Made by a program: the position numbers and the translations under genes | Assembly: GCA_009760855.2 (NCBI GenBank) | Contig: WPIO01000009.1 | Span: 1,209,001-1,273,000, forward strand | Length of the DNA: 64,000 nucleotides | Origin: Cristatella mucedo | Lineage: Eukaryota; Bryozoa; Phylactolaemata; Cristatellidae | Direction: 5' to 3' | Shown: one piece after another, positions 24,661 to 36,954 of the stretch | Layout of the letters: each line of letters starts with the position of its first letter | Numbering within the stretch: position 1 is the first letter of the stretch | The notes under the pieces: generated by a model | What the model saw: only the letters and a program-made list of their open reading frames with translations | What the model was told of the DNA's origin: nothing | The model's database searches: none

Positions 24661-24803
24661 GCCGAGTTGTTTTGGTTTAGTGGTTAAGCTGCTTGCTCAG
24701 AACAAGGTCCAGCTGAGGTAATGGGGTCGAACGCCAAGGCGTTTGTGAAGAGCCTGAATATAGATATAGTTATGTTAGGATGCTCTATAAAATGAATTAT
24801 TTA
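24661..24803 (+). mobile_element. SINE-2, second copy
   Basis: Box A-like TTAGTGGTTAAGCTGC, box B-like GGGGTCGAACGCC near 24,723, body GTTTGTGAAGAGCCTGAATA, and a mutated L2-type tail ending AAAATGAATTATT. About 1.36 kb from the copy at 23.17 kb, same strand. More diverged than that copy. Confidence 0.7.
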
Positions 24804-25473
24804 CTGTACGCTCTATTTAAATATAATCAAGGCCTCAACGTTTCAGTGACATCTGCTACACGGAGAGTGAAAATTAGTTAAGGAATCACACCTATAATGG
24901 CTTCCAAAGTGAAGATGATTTAATATTAAAAAGAGATGATGGCCACAGGTAAATTAGCTTCCATAAATACCGTCAAACGTTTACTCAAAACCACGTACCG
25001 CTCAGCCAATAATGAAACGTGGTTGCTGATAAGTGCTCATGGAGGATACTTTGGGTATTTTTACTAATTTTTGGGATATTTGTACTCTTTCTTCAGCCTA
25101 CACTCAGTCGAGCCACTTCCCAATCAGCCCAAGCATTGCTTAACCCGCAAAGCTGACTTAAATCGTTTATTTCTAACTCATACGAATTTTAAGTTCTTTA
25201 AAGACTTTACCATAAGTTAACAGCCTTTTAAAATGCTCAGCTCAAACCTGAACGAGGTCGCGACATCCTCAGGCTTGTCGAAACTTCAGAAAAAGCTGAA
25301 TACGTGCCTGATCCTCGCTGCTTTGGGATGCCAGTGTTGAAAAAGGTTTAGCTAAATAACTAGCCTCGTTTGTATAGAAGCTGAAGAGCCTTAACGGCTA
25401 TCACTACCGCTTGCAGCTGGCATGAATATGGATCGCCAACTTCAGGAATCGAATCCTCAACCTTGCTCTTGAA

Positions 25474-25476
<3 letters not shown>
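24804..25476. other. No gene recognised
   Basis: No domain, RNA gene or repeat was identified here. Confidence 0.4.

Positions 25477-25518
<42 letters not shown>
25477..25518. repeat. (GA)n microsatellite
   Basis: Twenty-one uninterrupted GA units. The Ser-Leu open frame across it on the minus strand is a repeat artefact. Confidence 0.97.
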
Positions 25519-25519
<1 letters not shown>

Positions 25520-26019
25520 ACCTTATCTCCTGGCCCAATGCTCGGAAGCCATTGCTATTAAAACTTGCGCAGCCGTGCAAAGTTATCAATAACCATATTG
25601 GCAGGCATCGCTTACAGGACAACATAAGTGCACAGAGCAAGATTTAGTTCTCTGAAAATTCTGTACCCCTGTATTGCTACATCAAATATAACTATTATTT
25701 TTGAAGATCAATCATAACAGGCCTATGATATAGAATTAGTAGCGTGACGGTTCTCAAAATTTCTGACCTAGATAAGGCATAGTGCACAAGCTGTATTTAT
25801 GAGTGACCAATTTCTAGTTGTGATTTGAGTGTTAATTGTTCCTCGAAAGCTCAATGAGCATACTTGGATAACATCAGTCACTTCTTTGCTCTACTAACGT
25901 TTTCTTAACATGCGTATTTGAGTCAGCTCATAAATTTATACTGTGTTGTGCGGGCCTGTGCCTGCTGGTTTATGATGAGCGTGAATGCCGCACCTACGGC
26001 TAATACTTGTACGGCTAAT
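25519..26019. other. No gene recognised; possible degraded tail at 25,630-25,690
   Basis: A weak resemblance to the L2 or SINE-2 tail (AGATTTAGTTCTCTGAAAAT) occurs near 25,641, but it is too diverged for a firm call. Confidence 0.3.
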
Positions 26020-26027
26020 GCTTAGGG

Positions 26028-26206
26028 CTGCAGTTCTCAACCCGCAGGTCATAATGCCGTAGGGGTCGAAGATCCCTGTCATAGGAGTAGCCTGAGACCA
26101 TGGGAAAACAAGCATTTCCATATTTGGCAAACAATATGGTTGGGGTAGCCGCAACATGAGGAACTGTATTAAAGGGCTGCAACATTTGGAAGGTTGAGAA
26201 CCACTG
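26028..26206. mobile_element. SPIN-like non-autonomous hAT element
   Basis: The right end is AAGGTTGAGAACCACTG and the left end TTCTCAACCCGCAGGTC, imperfect inverted repeats of the hAT type. Internal blocks GACCATGGGAAAACA and AACATGAGGAACTGTATTAA agree with what I recall of the SPIN family of short hAT elements. The flanks GCTTAGGG (26,020-26,027) and GCTGAGGC (26,207-26,214) match at 6 of 8 bases, as expected for an aged 8-bp hAT target duplication. There is no transposase frame; mobility would need an autonomous hAT elsewhere. The minus-strand frames here are just translations of the element. Confidence 0.82.
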
Positions 26207-27307
26207 GCTGAGGCAATTATCAGAGTTTGACACCCAGACAATAACATCCGAGTTATTCCCTTGCACCGGATTATATTGGACTCGGGTCATTCCAAGACAG
26301 AGATAATCTCCAAATCAATGAAATTTCCTGACTTCAGGTTATTCCCTTAGCTCTCATATATTCACTCTTTGAGTGGAATTAAGATCGAGTCTCTTCTACC
26401 TCTTACGTTCGCGCTTGTGTCTGTTAGAGACTCACCGAGATTTAGGGCTGCTGGAGCCAAAGTAACACAACAATTGCTCACCATTATTTTAGCTGATCTT
26501 GCAAGTATGTCTCATTTAACGAAAGCTGTAGAAGAACTGGAGTCATCTGTGGCATCATTGCGCAGGATTAGCAAAAGCAGCTTTTAATAAAAATCAAGTG
26601 AATTACCATTTCATCTGTATTTTGCCAAATGAAAAACTTCTCCATGTAGCTGTATCCTTTTGAAACCCAAGTACCATATTTCGGTCGCATAGGTAGTTGA
26701 AGACAAGTTTGATTTCCGTTTAAGAAATGTAACTAAAAACTCAATCCTGTTTCTGAAATAATTATGGTGATACTAGTAACACAAAGTTTGGAAAGCCCCC
26801 TTAGAGAACGTTATCTATATTCGGGTGCTTTAGAATTTCACTAAGGAGAATTTATACCAAGAGCAAATAATAAGGTTGGTGGCATGCACAGTAAAGACCA
26901 TGCAAATTCCAATAAATGTAATGCTTCCGCCAAAAAATGAAATTAATTATATAGACATTTAAGCCAACCGGTTAGTCGGGTGCACACCAAATACTACAAG
27001 CTGATTCATTTTCAGGTAAGTTGGCAAAGCATTTTGAACTATAAGACAACCTTACTGAAATGGGAAGGAAAAGTCTTTCCAGAAAAGATATATTTGAAAT
27101 CAGGAGCTGAATGCTAAAAAATTGTAACTGCTTTTAATCATTGCCGGTAGCGAATTATAGACTTATCAGTGGGAATGAGTTTAAGTCTTGATCACCTAAG
27201 CATTTCAATTTAGTGCATGGGACGGATACTAGCTGATTAGCTGTGTATTGCTTGGTGTCTAAAAATATTTTACGTTAACTTCCACGAAATTCAACTTCAA
27301 GAAATGT
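26207..27307. other. No gene recognised
   Basis: A 72-codon plus-strand frame at 26,369-26,587 has a coding-like mix of residues and a possible short helix, but no recognised domain and no paralog in the window. I leave it uncalled. Confidence 0.35.
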
Positions 27308-30112
27308 TCAGTACCCTCGAAGTAGTCTCTTCAATCAATTGTCTTGGTCTCATCCGAAAACAAGCTACCGATAGCGGCAGTAGTCTATCGCCCACCAGGT
27401 ACGAAATCCTCCTTTATCTCAGATTTCTCCGATTTCATTTCGATTATGTGTGCAAGAAATCGATCCTTCCTCGTTATCGGTGATTTCAACGTTCGCTTTG
27501 ATAACTTATCTGACGCTTTCAGCACCAAATTTTGTGCATTGACTGACTCATTGTCTCTTCTGGCTCATGTGCATGGCCCTACTCACATCAAGGGTCACAC
27601 ACTCGACCAGATTTTCTCATTCAACTGCACCTGGGGATCTAAAGTTATTACCAAATCCTACGTATCTGACCAAATGCAGATCTCATTCAATCTACAGTGT
27701 GTGCCCACCACCTCCTTTAAAATAATCTGTGAATCGCGAAACCTTAAGACCCTTGACATCGATGCTGTCCGTGCGAGAATATATGCTTCACCTCTGCTGC
27801 TCAGTCCGCCCTCCAATCGGTCATCATTGGTAGATAGCTACAACATGACACTAGCTGGCATGCTCGACGAGTTTGCACCTCTGACTAACCTCACAATGCG
27901 CCATCGCCCAAGCGGTCTATGGTTTACCACATACATTAAACAAGCCAGGTCTACTAAGCCCAAGCCTGAAAAATCATACACAAAATCAGAAGTGACTGCC
28001 CAGCGAGAGGCATATGAAGACTACTCTGGGTTGTACCAATAAATCCTAGCAAAGGCCAAGTCGAGCTTCTGTAAACAAATCGTTGAATCACAGTTGCACA
28101 ATCCAAAAATGCTGATGTCAACGATCAACCATCTCCTTACCTGATGATCCTTGCGATGATCTAGCCGATCGCTTCTCTCGATTCTTTTTGCAGAAGATAG
28201 ACAAGATCGGGGAGTTCATCCCTGCGATGACAACATTCCCCCTAGAATGCTGTAACCCAATTCCTGGCTGCACCTCAATGTCTATATTTAAGCATGTCAC
28301 TAGTGATCTCTTCCTGAAGCTCGTATCCCTATAAAATAAGACAACAAGTCCTCTGGCCCCTATTCCCACTGTCCTTCTCTTACCTCGCACTGATCTGCTG
28401 CTGCCATGCATAACTTACAACAATAATATGTCATTAGCATCAGATCATGTCCCAGCACCTTTCAAAAAAGCTGTTGTAAGGCCACTTCTCACGAAAGCGA
28501 CACTAGACCATGAGAACTTAAGCAACTACCGCCCAGACTCCCTTCTACCATTCCTATCAAAGACACTGGACCGGGTCGTGGCTGAGCAGCTAAACTCATA
28601 TATCAAAACTTCAAACCTTGCTAATAGGTTCCAGTCTGGCTTTAGAGCTAATCATTCCACAGAGTCAGCATTGCTTAGGTATTCAACGAAATACTTAGGA
28701 ATACAGACATGGGTAGAGTGTCTCCGCTTGTTTAGTTCGATCTTTCGGCAGCTTTTAATACTATCGATCACAACGTCCTTCTAGAGCGCTTCTCATCTTA
28801 CTTGGGCATCACTGGCACTAGTCTGTAATGGTTCAGGTCCCATCTCAGTAGGAGCCTTCAGAGTATTGACGTGAGTGGACAAAGATCATCTGAGGTACCT
28901 CTGAAACACGGGGTACCTCAGGGCTCCGTACTAGGTCAGATGTTTTTCACGGTGTATACTCCCTCTCTCTTGCTGATGTGATTGCCAAGCACGATCTAGG
29001 CTTTCATTTCCATGCGGATGACACTCATTTGTACATTTGCCTTGATCCATCCCAGCCTTCGAGCACCTCGAATTCTCTTAACTCACTTGCTGCATGTATT
29101 GATGGCATCCTCACATGGATGTCATCAAATTTGCTAAAACTAAACGATGTAAAGCTAACGTACTAGTTATGAGCAAACCCCGTGTGCGATTCAGAAATCG
29201 GAAAGTCTGACACTCGCAATTGGCTCTGCCAGCGTATCTCCTGTTAAATCAGCTCGAAATCTAGGTTTCATGTTCCAAAGTGACCTCTTGTTAGACGACT
29301 ACATCAGTTCCACAGTCAAGTGTGTCCACTTTCAGCTGCATTACATTGCTAAAATTCAGGCTTCTTTAGATAAGGATACCACGTCTAAGTTAGTCCATGC
29401 ATTCGTGACACCCAGTCTCGAATTCTGCAACTCACTGATTACTGACATATCGGTATGTGCGATCAGGCGATTGCAGCTGGTGCAAAACTCTGCTGCTAGG
29501 CTTGTCTGTCGTGAGCATCGCAGTCTCCACATTACACCACTTCTTGCCAACCTACACTGGCTACCAGTCAAGCAACGGATTGACTTCAAGGTTTTGTCTC
29601 TCACTTTTAGGTCACTTTATTGTTTGGCTCCAGCACATCTCTCAGATCTACTACCCCACCAGGCCAAGCATTGTACCATATGTTTTTTTTCGGAATCTGA
29701 CAGTTCACGAATACCTCGTACAAACCTCAAAGTCTTTGGAGACCTCGCATTTAGTTCGTATGCACCCAAAGCCTGTAACTCCCTCCCGACTTGCTCAGAA
29801 CATCCCCTGACTTGACCACATTTAAATAGAACTTTAAAAAACACACCTATCTAGGACAGAATTTAGTGGGTCTCTGTGATTGGTCCTTAATGTGCTTATG
29901 GGTGCTGACACTGTGCATCCTGCAACTAGCCTCATTTGCATGCTGACCCTGTGCATGTCATAGCTAACCATGTTATTTACGCTACTTATCAGGCATGGTA
30001 TTACTTGCCATTCAATTACATTTACCTTTGCAGCAAATGTAAAGGTCCTCGAAAGAGAATGCGTTCGCAGAGGGTGCTTTATCAAGTGCATTATTATTAT
30101 TATCGTTTTTTT
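27308..30112 (+). mobile_element. L2-like LINE, nearly 2.8 kb, decayed frames
   Basis: Begins inside the APE endonuclease region and runs through RT, C-terminal region and 3' stem-loop to an ATT tail near 30,105. The first frame (27,344-28,042) shows VVYRPPG, IGDFN and GHTLDQIFSFNC, all endonuclease motifs. The position of the usual SDH catalytic motif reads SDQ. Later frames give HADDTHLYICLDPSQPSS near 29,010 (one Tyr to His change in YADD) and the C-terminal block up to 29,815. Several frameshifts and stops separate the pieces. First and least damaged member of a same-strand run of three. Confidence 0.9.
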
Positions 30113-30850
30113 TAAACACGCATAAGAGGCATAAGGTTTAGCGGGCTGGCGTGTGCAACCGAATAAAGGAAACTTGGCCTATACTGGAGAATTTAAATAG
30201 TCAGCTTCAGTCTTGACAGGGAGCCAATAAAGCTCTGAAAAGTGTTATGATATGCCAGCTGATCTTTTGAAAGCAGAAAGAAGAGTTGCTTAATTTCACA
30301 TTACTTAGAATGAATTTACCTGTCACTAGCGGATAGTTCTGCCACTACTAATTCCTAAATTGCTCACGTGTTTACGTGCAATATTAGTAATGCCGCAGAA
30401 ACGTGCCAAGCACAGGTGATGATAAATAATTATAGAAATTGAATTATGGTCGGATGACCAGGTGGTCCTAGTAGATGTTGCTGTTCACTACGTTATTAGC
30501 AAGTAAAAGAGCAATGCCGGATGCAGATGCAACATTTATTAATGAGAAACCGTGTTTGAACAGCTGCCACAGTGGTAAATAAAGCTAAGATATCAGCAGG
30601 AGAAATTAGTGAAGCTCTACTAGCTAACTGACACGACGCCAGCTAATTAAATGAAATTGCACCATTTCGATGCAATGCAGAGGTGTCGAGATGCAGGTTG
30701 CGAAATGGAAAATCTTTGCGTTAGTGTAGTACTAGCAAAGCAGGTGGTTAACACAGTCTACATCACCTGACAATGAGCACTACTCGGGCTTCCTGTCAGT
30801 TGCAGAATCATCTTTCGAATATACAGACGTTCTTGCGAACACCTTATACG
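30113..30850. other. No gene recognised
   Basis: AT-rich spacer between two L2 copies; nothing identifiable. Confidence 0.4.
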
Positions 30851-30854
30851 GGCA

Positions 30855-32405
30855 GCTATTCATCCAAGACCTGGTTAAAGATTATCTAGATGCTTATCGC
30901 GGCCGGCTGGGTCTACCACGCCGTAGCATCATAAAAATACGGTAGCTGTTCCCAATCTGCTTATTAGTGATGATCTAGCATACCTACTACAATTTCTTGA
31001 TATTCGTTCGAATGCATTCCTATTTGTTATTGCTAATTCTAGGCCAGTGAATTATGCATTCAAAAGAAAAAGCATCCCGGAGCAGACGCGGGGCAAGGGA
31101 GCTAAGAACCCACTCGTTTGGTATTCCTAGGTTTGTATTCTACCGCTCAGCACGTTCTCCCTCGAGCGTTGTGTTTCTCTCTAACTTAGTGGTCATCAGG
31201 TATGCTAAAGCTCCGGCGGCATAATTTAGTTCTCGTCTTTAGAATGCCCGCTCAATGTGCAGTAAACTCTTGTAAAAAAGTGACCTTGTTTTGGAAAAAA
31301 GGCCTCAACCTGCTCGCCTATACTGAAACTTGGCTGAAAGGGGTAAACCTTCTAACCATTAAGGACGCAACTCCGACAGGCTTCTCCTTCTTTCACCTCC
31401 AGATAAGTCAAAACTGAAGGTAAAGTCGCCATTATTACACGCTCGCCCTTCAGTTTCATGCCGTTTGCACTACGTTAGATGCAATTTTCAAATGTATAGT
31501 TTTGATTTTAACCGACCACCAGCTATCGATGGCGGCAGTTATCTATCGCCTTACTGGTACAAAGTATTCATTATCTTTGATTTCAGTGGTATAATTTTGA
31601 TTCCATGTGAAAGAAATTGATCTTTCGTAATTATAGGTAATTTCATCCTTATTTTTGATAGCTTATCTGACATGAACCATTATTTATTAGAATTTCGGGC
31701 ACTGACTGGCGCATTGTCTCTTGTGGTACATGTTCAAGGCATTATTCGCATCAAGAGTCAAACATCTGATTAGATATTCTTCTGCAAACGCTAGGCTATC
31801 GTCGCCAATCATAACCAAATTCCGCTTAAACGACCACTTACCAATTTATTTCAGTCTACAATGCAAGTCCGCTTCCTCCTCATCTAAACAACAGTGAGTC
31901 AAAAAACTTAAAGACCTGTGGCCTCTCCGTGCGAGAATATCTGCTTAGCTTCTGCTACTCAATCCCCAACTCGACCTGCCAAAATTGATGGATGGCTACT
32001 AAACGGAACTAGCTGACTATGGGTTTTCATCTCTCACTAAGCACGCAGTGCACTGTCGCACAGATGGCCTTTGGTTTTCCGCAGCCATTAAACCAGCTAG
32101 GTCTACCAAGCGAAAGCTTGAAAGACCATATACAAGATCAAGACTGACTGTCCAATCGACAGGCATACGGTGACTACGGTAGATCTATACAATCGATCCC
32201 AGCAAACGCCGTCTCGATTCTGTGACAGCACTGTTGAATCACCGATCCACAATATAAAAATGCTGATGTGGACAATCAACCATCTCCTTAACCATTTTCA
32301 AGATAGCCTCTTATCTAGTGTTGTATTGATCTAGCCGATCGTATTTTCGATCATTTGTCAAGAAGGTTGACAAGGTCAGGGAGTTCAACTCTGGAATGGC
32401 ATTTT
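30855..32405 (+). mobile_element. L2-like LINE 5' half, very old
   Basis: Matches the 5' end of the copy at 51.5-55.0 kb (read on its minus strand) from the upstream region at 30,855 through GAATTATGCATT at 31,048 and the APE domain to about 32,405. Readable pieces are LLAYTETWLKG (31,310 region) with the catalytic Glu and little else. Divergence and indels are higher than in the other copies. It has no 3' half. It shows that the family's 5' region reaches at least to the boundary seen at 55,032. Confidence 0.75.
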
Positions 32406-32589
32406 GAAGGATCACATAATTAAAATAAGTCCGTGCTGCTGGCCTTGAACAAGTTCACACTGAAGGACTATACACTCTCATCATTAGAGTTTGCCAATGT
32501 ACGATGAAGATTGGCTGAATGACATGCTAACATAACACAATCTGAAAATGGATTTGCCCTTTGTTCAAAAGAAACTGTTTAAACCAGCA

Positions 32590-35490
32590 CAGCAATTGCT
32601 CTCCGCTCCTTCAGCCCACTAATTTTTCTAATAACAGTGGTAATAAGTGACCTTATTTCTGAAAATGGTTTTGACCGCTCGCCCTAACTGAGGCTTGGCT
32701 GAAATCAATAAACTGTTCGACAATTAAGAATGCTACCCCAACTGGTTTTTCATTCCTTGACACCCCTGAATCAGTCAAAACTGGAGGCAGAGTTGCTGTC
32801 ATCGTACGCTCGAAATTTAACTTGAAGCCGTTTGCAATAGCCTCGAAGCAGTCTTTTGAATCGACTTTCTTGGTCACACCCGAAAACAAGCTACGGATGG
32901 TGGTAGTAGTCTATCGCCCAACGGATACCGAATCTTCATTTATCTTAGATGTCTCCGATCTCATTTCAATTATGTGTGCAAGAAATCGATCCTTCCTCGT
33001 TATGGGTGTTTTCAACGCTCACTCCGATAAGTTATCTGCTGCCTTCAGCACTGAATTTCTTGCATTGACTGAATCATTTTCTCTTGTGGCTGATGTGCAT
33101 GGCCCTATTCACATCAAGTATTACACACTCGACCAGATTTTTTCGTACAACTGCACTTTGTCATCACCAATCATTATCAAATCCTGCTTATCTTACCACA
33201 TGCAGATCTCATCCAATCTACAGTGTGTGCCCGCCTCCTCCTCTAAAATAACCCGTGAATCGCGAAACCTTAAGACTCTTGGCATCGATGCTGTCGGTGC
33301 GAGAATATCTGCCTCGCTTCTGCTGCTCAGTCCCCCACCCATCATTTATCATTGGTAGACAGCTACAACACGACACTAGCTGATATGCTCGACAAGTTTG
33401 CAGCTCTGACTAACCACACCCGTGTCCTCACCCAGACGGTGAATGGTTTGACACAATACATTGAACTAGCTAGGTCTACTAAGCGACAGCTTGAAAAGCA
33501 TACAGAAGATCAGGACTGACTGTCCATCGATCCATCGACAGACATACGAGTTTACTGTATATTTTGCCAATTGATCCAATCGATATAGCTTCTATAAAAC
33601 ATTGTTGAATCACCGATGCTAAATCCAAATATGCTGATGTCAACGATCAACCATCTCCTAATTTGCTCCCAGACTAGTTTCTTACTTCATTATCCTTGTG
33701 ATGATCTAGCCGATCGCTTCTCTCGGTTCTTTGTCCAGAAGGTAGACAAGATTAGGAGTCCATCCCTGCAATGGTAGCATCCTTTGTATAATGCTGTCAC
33801 TCGATTCCTGGCAGCCCCTCAATCAATGTCTGCATTCAAGCACGTCATGAGTGATCTAGTCCTGAAGTTAATATTCAAATCGAAGGAGACCAAGTACTTT
33901 GGGCCATATCCCAACTGCCCTGCTCGTTTCTACCGTTCCTATCAAAGACGCTGGAACAAGTCGTGGCTGATCAGCCGAACTCACATATTGAAACTTCAAA
34001 CCTTGCTTGTAAGTTCTAGTCGGGCTCTATTGCTAATAACTCCAAAGAGTCAGCATTTCTTAGGCTGTAAAACGACCTACTTAGGAATGCGGAAATGGGT
34101 ATAATATCTCCTCTTGTTTTGCTCGATATTTTGGCAGAATTTGACACTATCGTTCAAAAAGTTCTTTTAAAGCGCCCACCATCTCGCATTGGCATCACTG
34201 GCGCTTTAATGCAGTGGTTCCGGTTCAATTTCAGTAGGAGACTCCGGAGTATCATTGTGAATGGACAAAGATTATCCGAGGTAGCTCTGAAATATGGGGT
34301 ACCACCTCAGAACATTGTGCCGGGTCAAGTTCTTCTGAGGGTTTTATTCTGATCCTCTTGCTGATTTGATTGCCAAGCACGATCTAGGCTTTCACTTCTA
34401 TGCAGATGACACTCGGTTGTACCTTTGCATTGATCCCTCACAGCCTTCGTGCACCTCGAATTCTCTCAACTCAATCGCTGCATGTATTGATGACATCCTC
34501 ACCTAGATGTCATAAAATTAGCTAAAACTAAACGATGATAAAGCTAACTTACTAGTTATGGGCAAACCCTGCGTGTTTCAGAAGTTGGAAAGGCTGAAGC
34601 TCAAAATTGGCTGTGCCGGCATGTCTCCTGTCGAATCAGCTCGAAATCTAGGTGTCATCTTCCAAAGTGACCCCTGGTTAGACGACAACATCAGCACCTC
34701 AGTCAAGTCCATATACTTTCAGTATGATGCAATTTCTAAAATTTGGGTTTATTAAGATAAGGATTCAACATCTAAGTTGGTCCTTGCATTTATATTATAC
34801 AGTATTTACTTCTGGACTCACTGCTTTCTGGCCTACCAGCAAGTGCAATCAGGCGATTGCTGATGGAAAATTCTGCAGCTAGGCTTGTCTGTCGTGAGCG
34901 TTGCAGTTGCCACATAACACCAGTTCTAGCCGAACATCACTGGTCACCAGTCAAGCAAACAGATGGACTCTTAGATTTTGCTGCTCATTTTTAGGTCACT
35001 AGATGCTTTGGCTCCAGCTTACCTATCATATCTGCTCCCCACCAGGCTAAGCATCGTACAAGCAACTTTTCGGAATCTAGCAGTTTACCAATACGTCGTA
35101 CAAACCTCAGATCCATTAGAGGCTGCACATGTAGTTCGTATGCTCTTTGAGCTTGGAACTCACTCCTGACTTGTGTCACAGCATCGCATGACTTGACCAC
35201 ATTTAAAAAGAACTGAAATCACCCATATTTAGGACAGCATTTAGTGGGTCCCTGTGTTTCGTCCATTATGTGCTTATGCGTGATGACACTGTGCACATTG
35301 CCACTTACCACACTTACATGCTGACCATGAGCATTATCACCCCTCACTTTTTTATTCACATTGTTTAACAAGCATGATATTAATCACCATTCAAACACGT
35401 TTCCCTTTTTACCAAATGTAAAGCACCTAGAAAGTTATTAACTTATCTGAGGGTGCTTTAACAAGTGTATTATATTCATTATTATTTATT
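32590..35490 (+). mobile_element. L2-like LINE, 2.9 kb, decayed
   Basis: Runs from the start of the APE domain (near 32,590) to an ATT-rich tail near 35,490. The frame at 32,822-33,358 keeps VVYRPTD, MGVFNAHSD (GDFN changed to GVFN) and YTLDQIFSYNC; the catalytic motif reads SYH. The RT motif A region (34,095-34,352) reads LLDILAEFDTI, and YADDTRLYL with both Asp codons lies near 34,400 in another frame. Frameshifts make it inactive. The C-terminal region is patchy. Confidence 0.88.
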
Positions 35491-35835
35491 CATATTGCTA
35501 TCGATTATGGGAGACATATCTTCCTTGCAGCTGTGTTCCTACGCCGCCTGTTTTTTCCTTCCTGCTCATTCGTTTAGGTTAACCCAAAATTATAGAGCTT
35601 ACATACAAAGTTCCCTGCGAGTAAATATTTCTTTTAGAAAACCTTCAAGATCTTTATCAAAAGAAAACACCTAACTAAATAATAATATTTGATCACTTTT
35701 CGATAAAAATATTTATCGAGATGACATGATATATAGGAAATAAATATAATTGGATACTTTGATAACCGACTTTCGTTGTCTAAGCCTGTAAGCAGCAGGC
35801 TCTAAGTTACTTTTAAATATTCCCGTTGAAAAGCA

Positions 35836-35946
<111 letters not shown>

Positions 35947-36014
35947 CCTGTCTTCTTGTCTCTCAATGGAAAACCCTTGAGCCAGCCAATGTGGCCACGA
36001 CTGTGACACTAGAA

Positions 36015-36175
36015 TGAAAATAATTTCGTAATAATATAATGTTGATAATACAAAAATATAAATATTATTATAATATTAAAAATCGTATTAATAATATTAT
36101 ATTGTTGATATTACTATTACTCTTAAAATATATTAATATTATTATTAATATTATATATTATAATATTAATAATAA
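36015..36175. repeat. AAT/ATT-rich imperfect repeat
   Basis: A run dominated by AAT, ATT and TATTA words with many small inverted repeats, next to an L2 3' tail. It may be an expanded LINE tail that has decayed. Confidence 0.6.
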
Positions 36176-36258
36176 TGCAGCAAATTTAAAGCGCCTAGAA
36201 ATATATTGAGTTCTCTGCCGGCGCTTTATCAAGTGCTTAATTATTGTTATTATTGATA
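36176..36258 (+). mobile_element. L2 3'-tail-only fragment, left arm of a hairpin
   Basis: Plus-strand L2 terminus from GCAGCAAATTTAAAGCGCC through GGCGCTTTATCAAGTGC and an ATT-rich tail. It abuts, tail to tail, the minus-strand L2 that follows, so 36,177-36,240 and 36,259-36,323 are complementary over about 64 nt with roughly nine mismatches and an 18-nt loop. Confidence 0.85.
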
Positions 36259-36954
36259 TTAATGCACTTAATAAAGCGACCTCAGAGAACTAAATCTCTT
36301 TCTAGGTGCTTTAAATTTGCTGCAAAGGGAAACGTGTTTGAATGGTAAGTAATATCATGCTTGATAAGCAACATGAATGACATGGTTAGGGATGTTATGC
36401 ACAGGGTCTGCATGCAAATGTGATTAGTGGCTGCAAACTCAGTGTCTGCACGCATAAGCACATGAAGGACGAATCACAGGGACCTCAATCAGAAAATGAC
36501 GAATCACAGAGAGAACTAAATTCTGTCCTAAATAGGTGTGTCTTTAAGTTCTTTTTAAATGTTGTTAAGTCAGGGGATGTTCTGACGCAAGTCGGGAGGG
36601 AATTCCAGGCTTTGAGAGCATACGAACTAAATGCACGGTTTCCAAATGATTTGAGGTTTGTACGATGCATTGGCAAACTCTTGGATTCTGAAAAGCGGTG
36701 GTACGATGCTTGGCCTGGTGAGAGAGTAGATCTTAGAGATAGGCTGGAGCCAAAAAAAAAATTGACCTGAAAGTGAGAGGCACAACCTTAAAGTCGATCC
36801 CGTTCTTGACTGGTTGCCAGTGGAGGTCGGCGAGAAGTGGCTAGATGTGGCAACTGGGAAGTTCACGACAGACAAGCGTAGCTGCAGAGTTTTGCGCCAG
36901 CTGTAATCGCCTGATTGCACATGCAGGTAGGCCAGCAAGCAGTGAGTTACAGAA
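36259..36954 (-). mobile_element. Older L2-like LINE, 3' part (split by insertion)
   Basis: Minus-strand L2 3' end: tail at 36,259, terminal stem-loop, 3' UTR, then the C-terminal coding block with NLKSFGNRAFSSYALKAWNS. It stops abruptly at 36,954 at an AAT-rich tail of another L2. Its upstream part continues at 38,177. Frames are broken. Confidence 0.85.

Noticed and set aside
25936..26290. Minus-strand protein frames over the hAT element
   Set aside because: They translate a 179-bp non-coding element; similar peptides appear in databases because the transposon is widespread.
26369..26587. 72-residue plus-strand protein
   Set aside because: Composition is protein-like, but there is no domain, paralog or splice context to support it.
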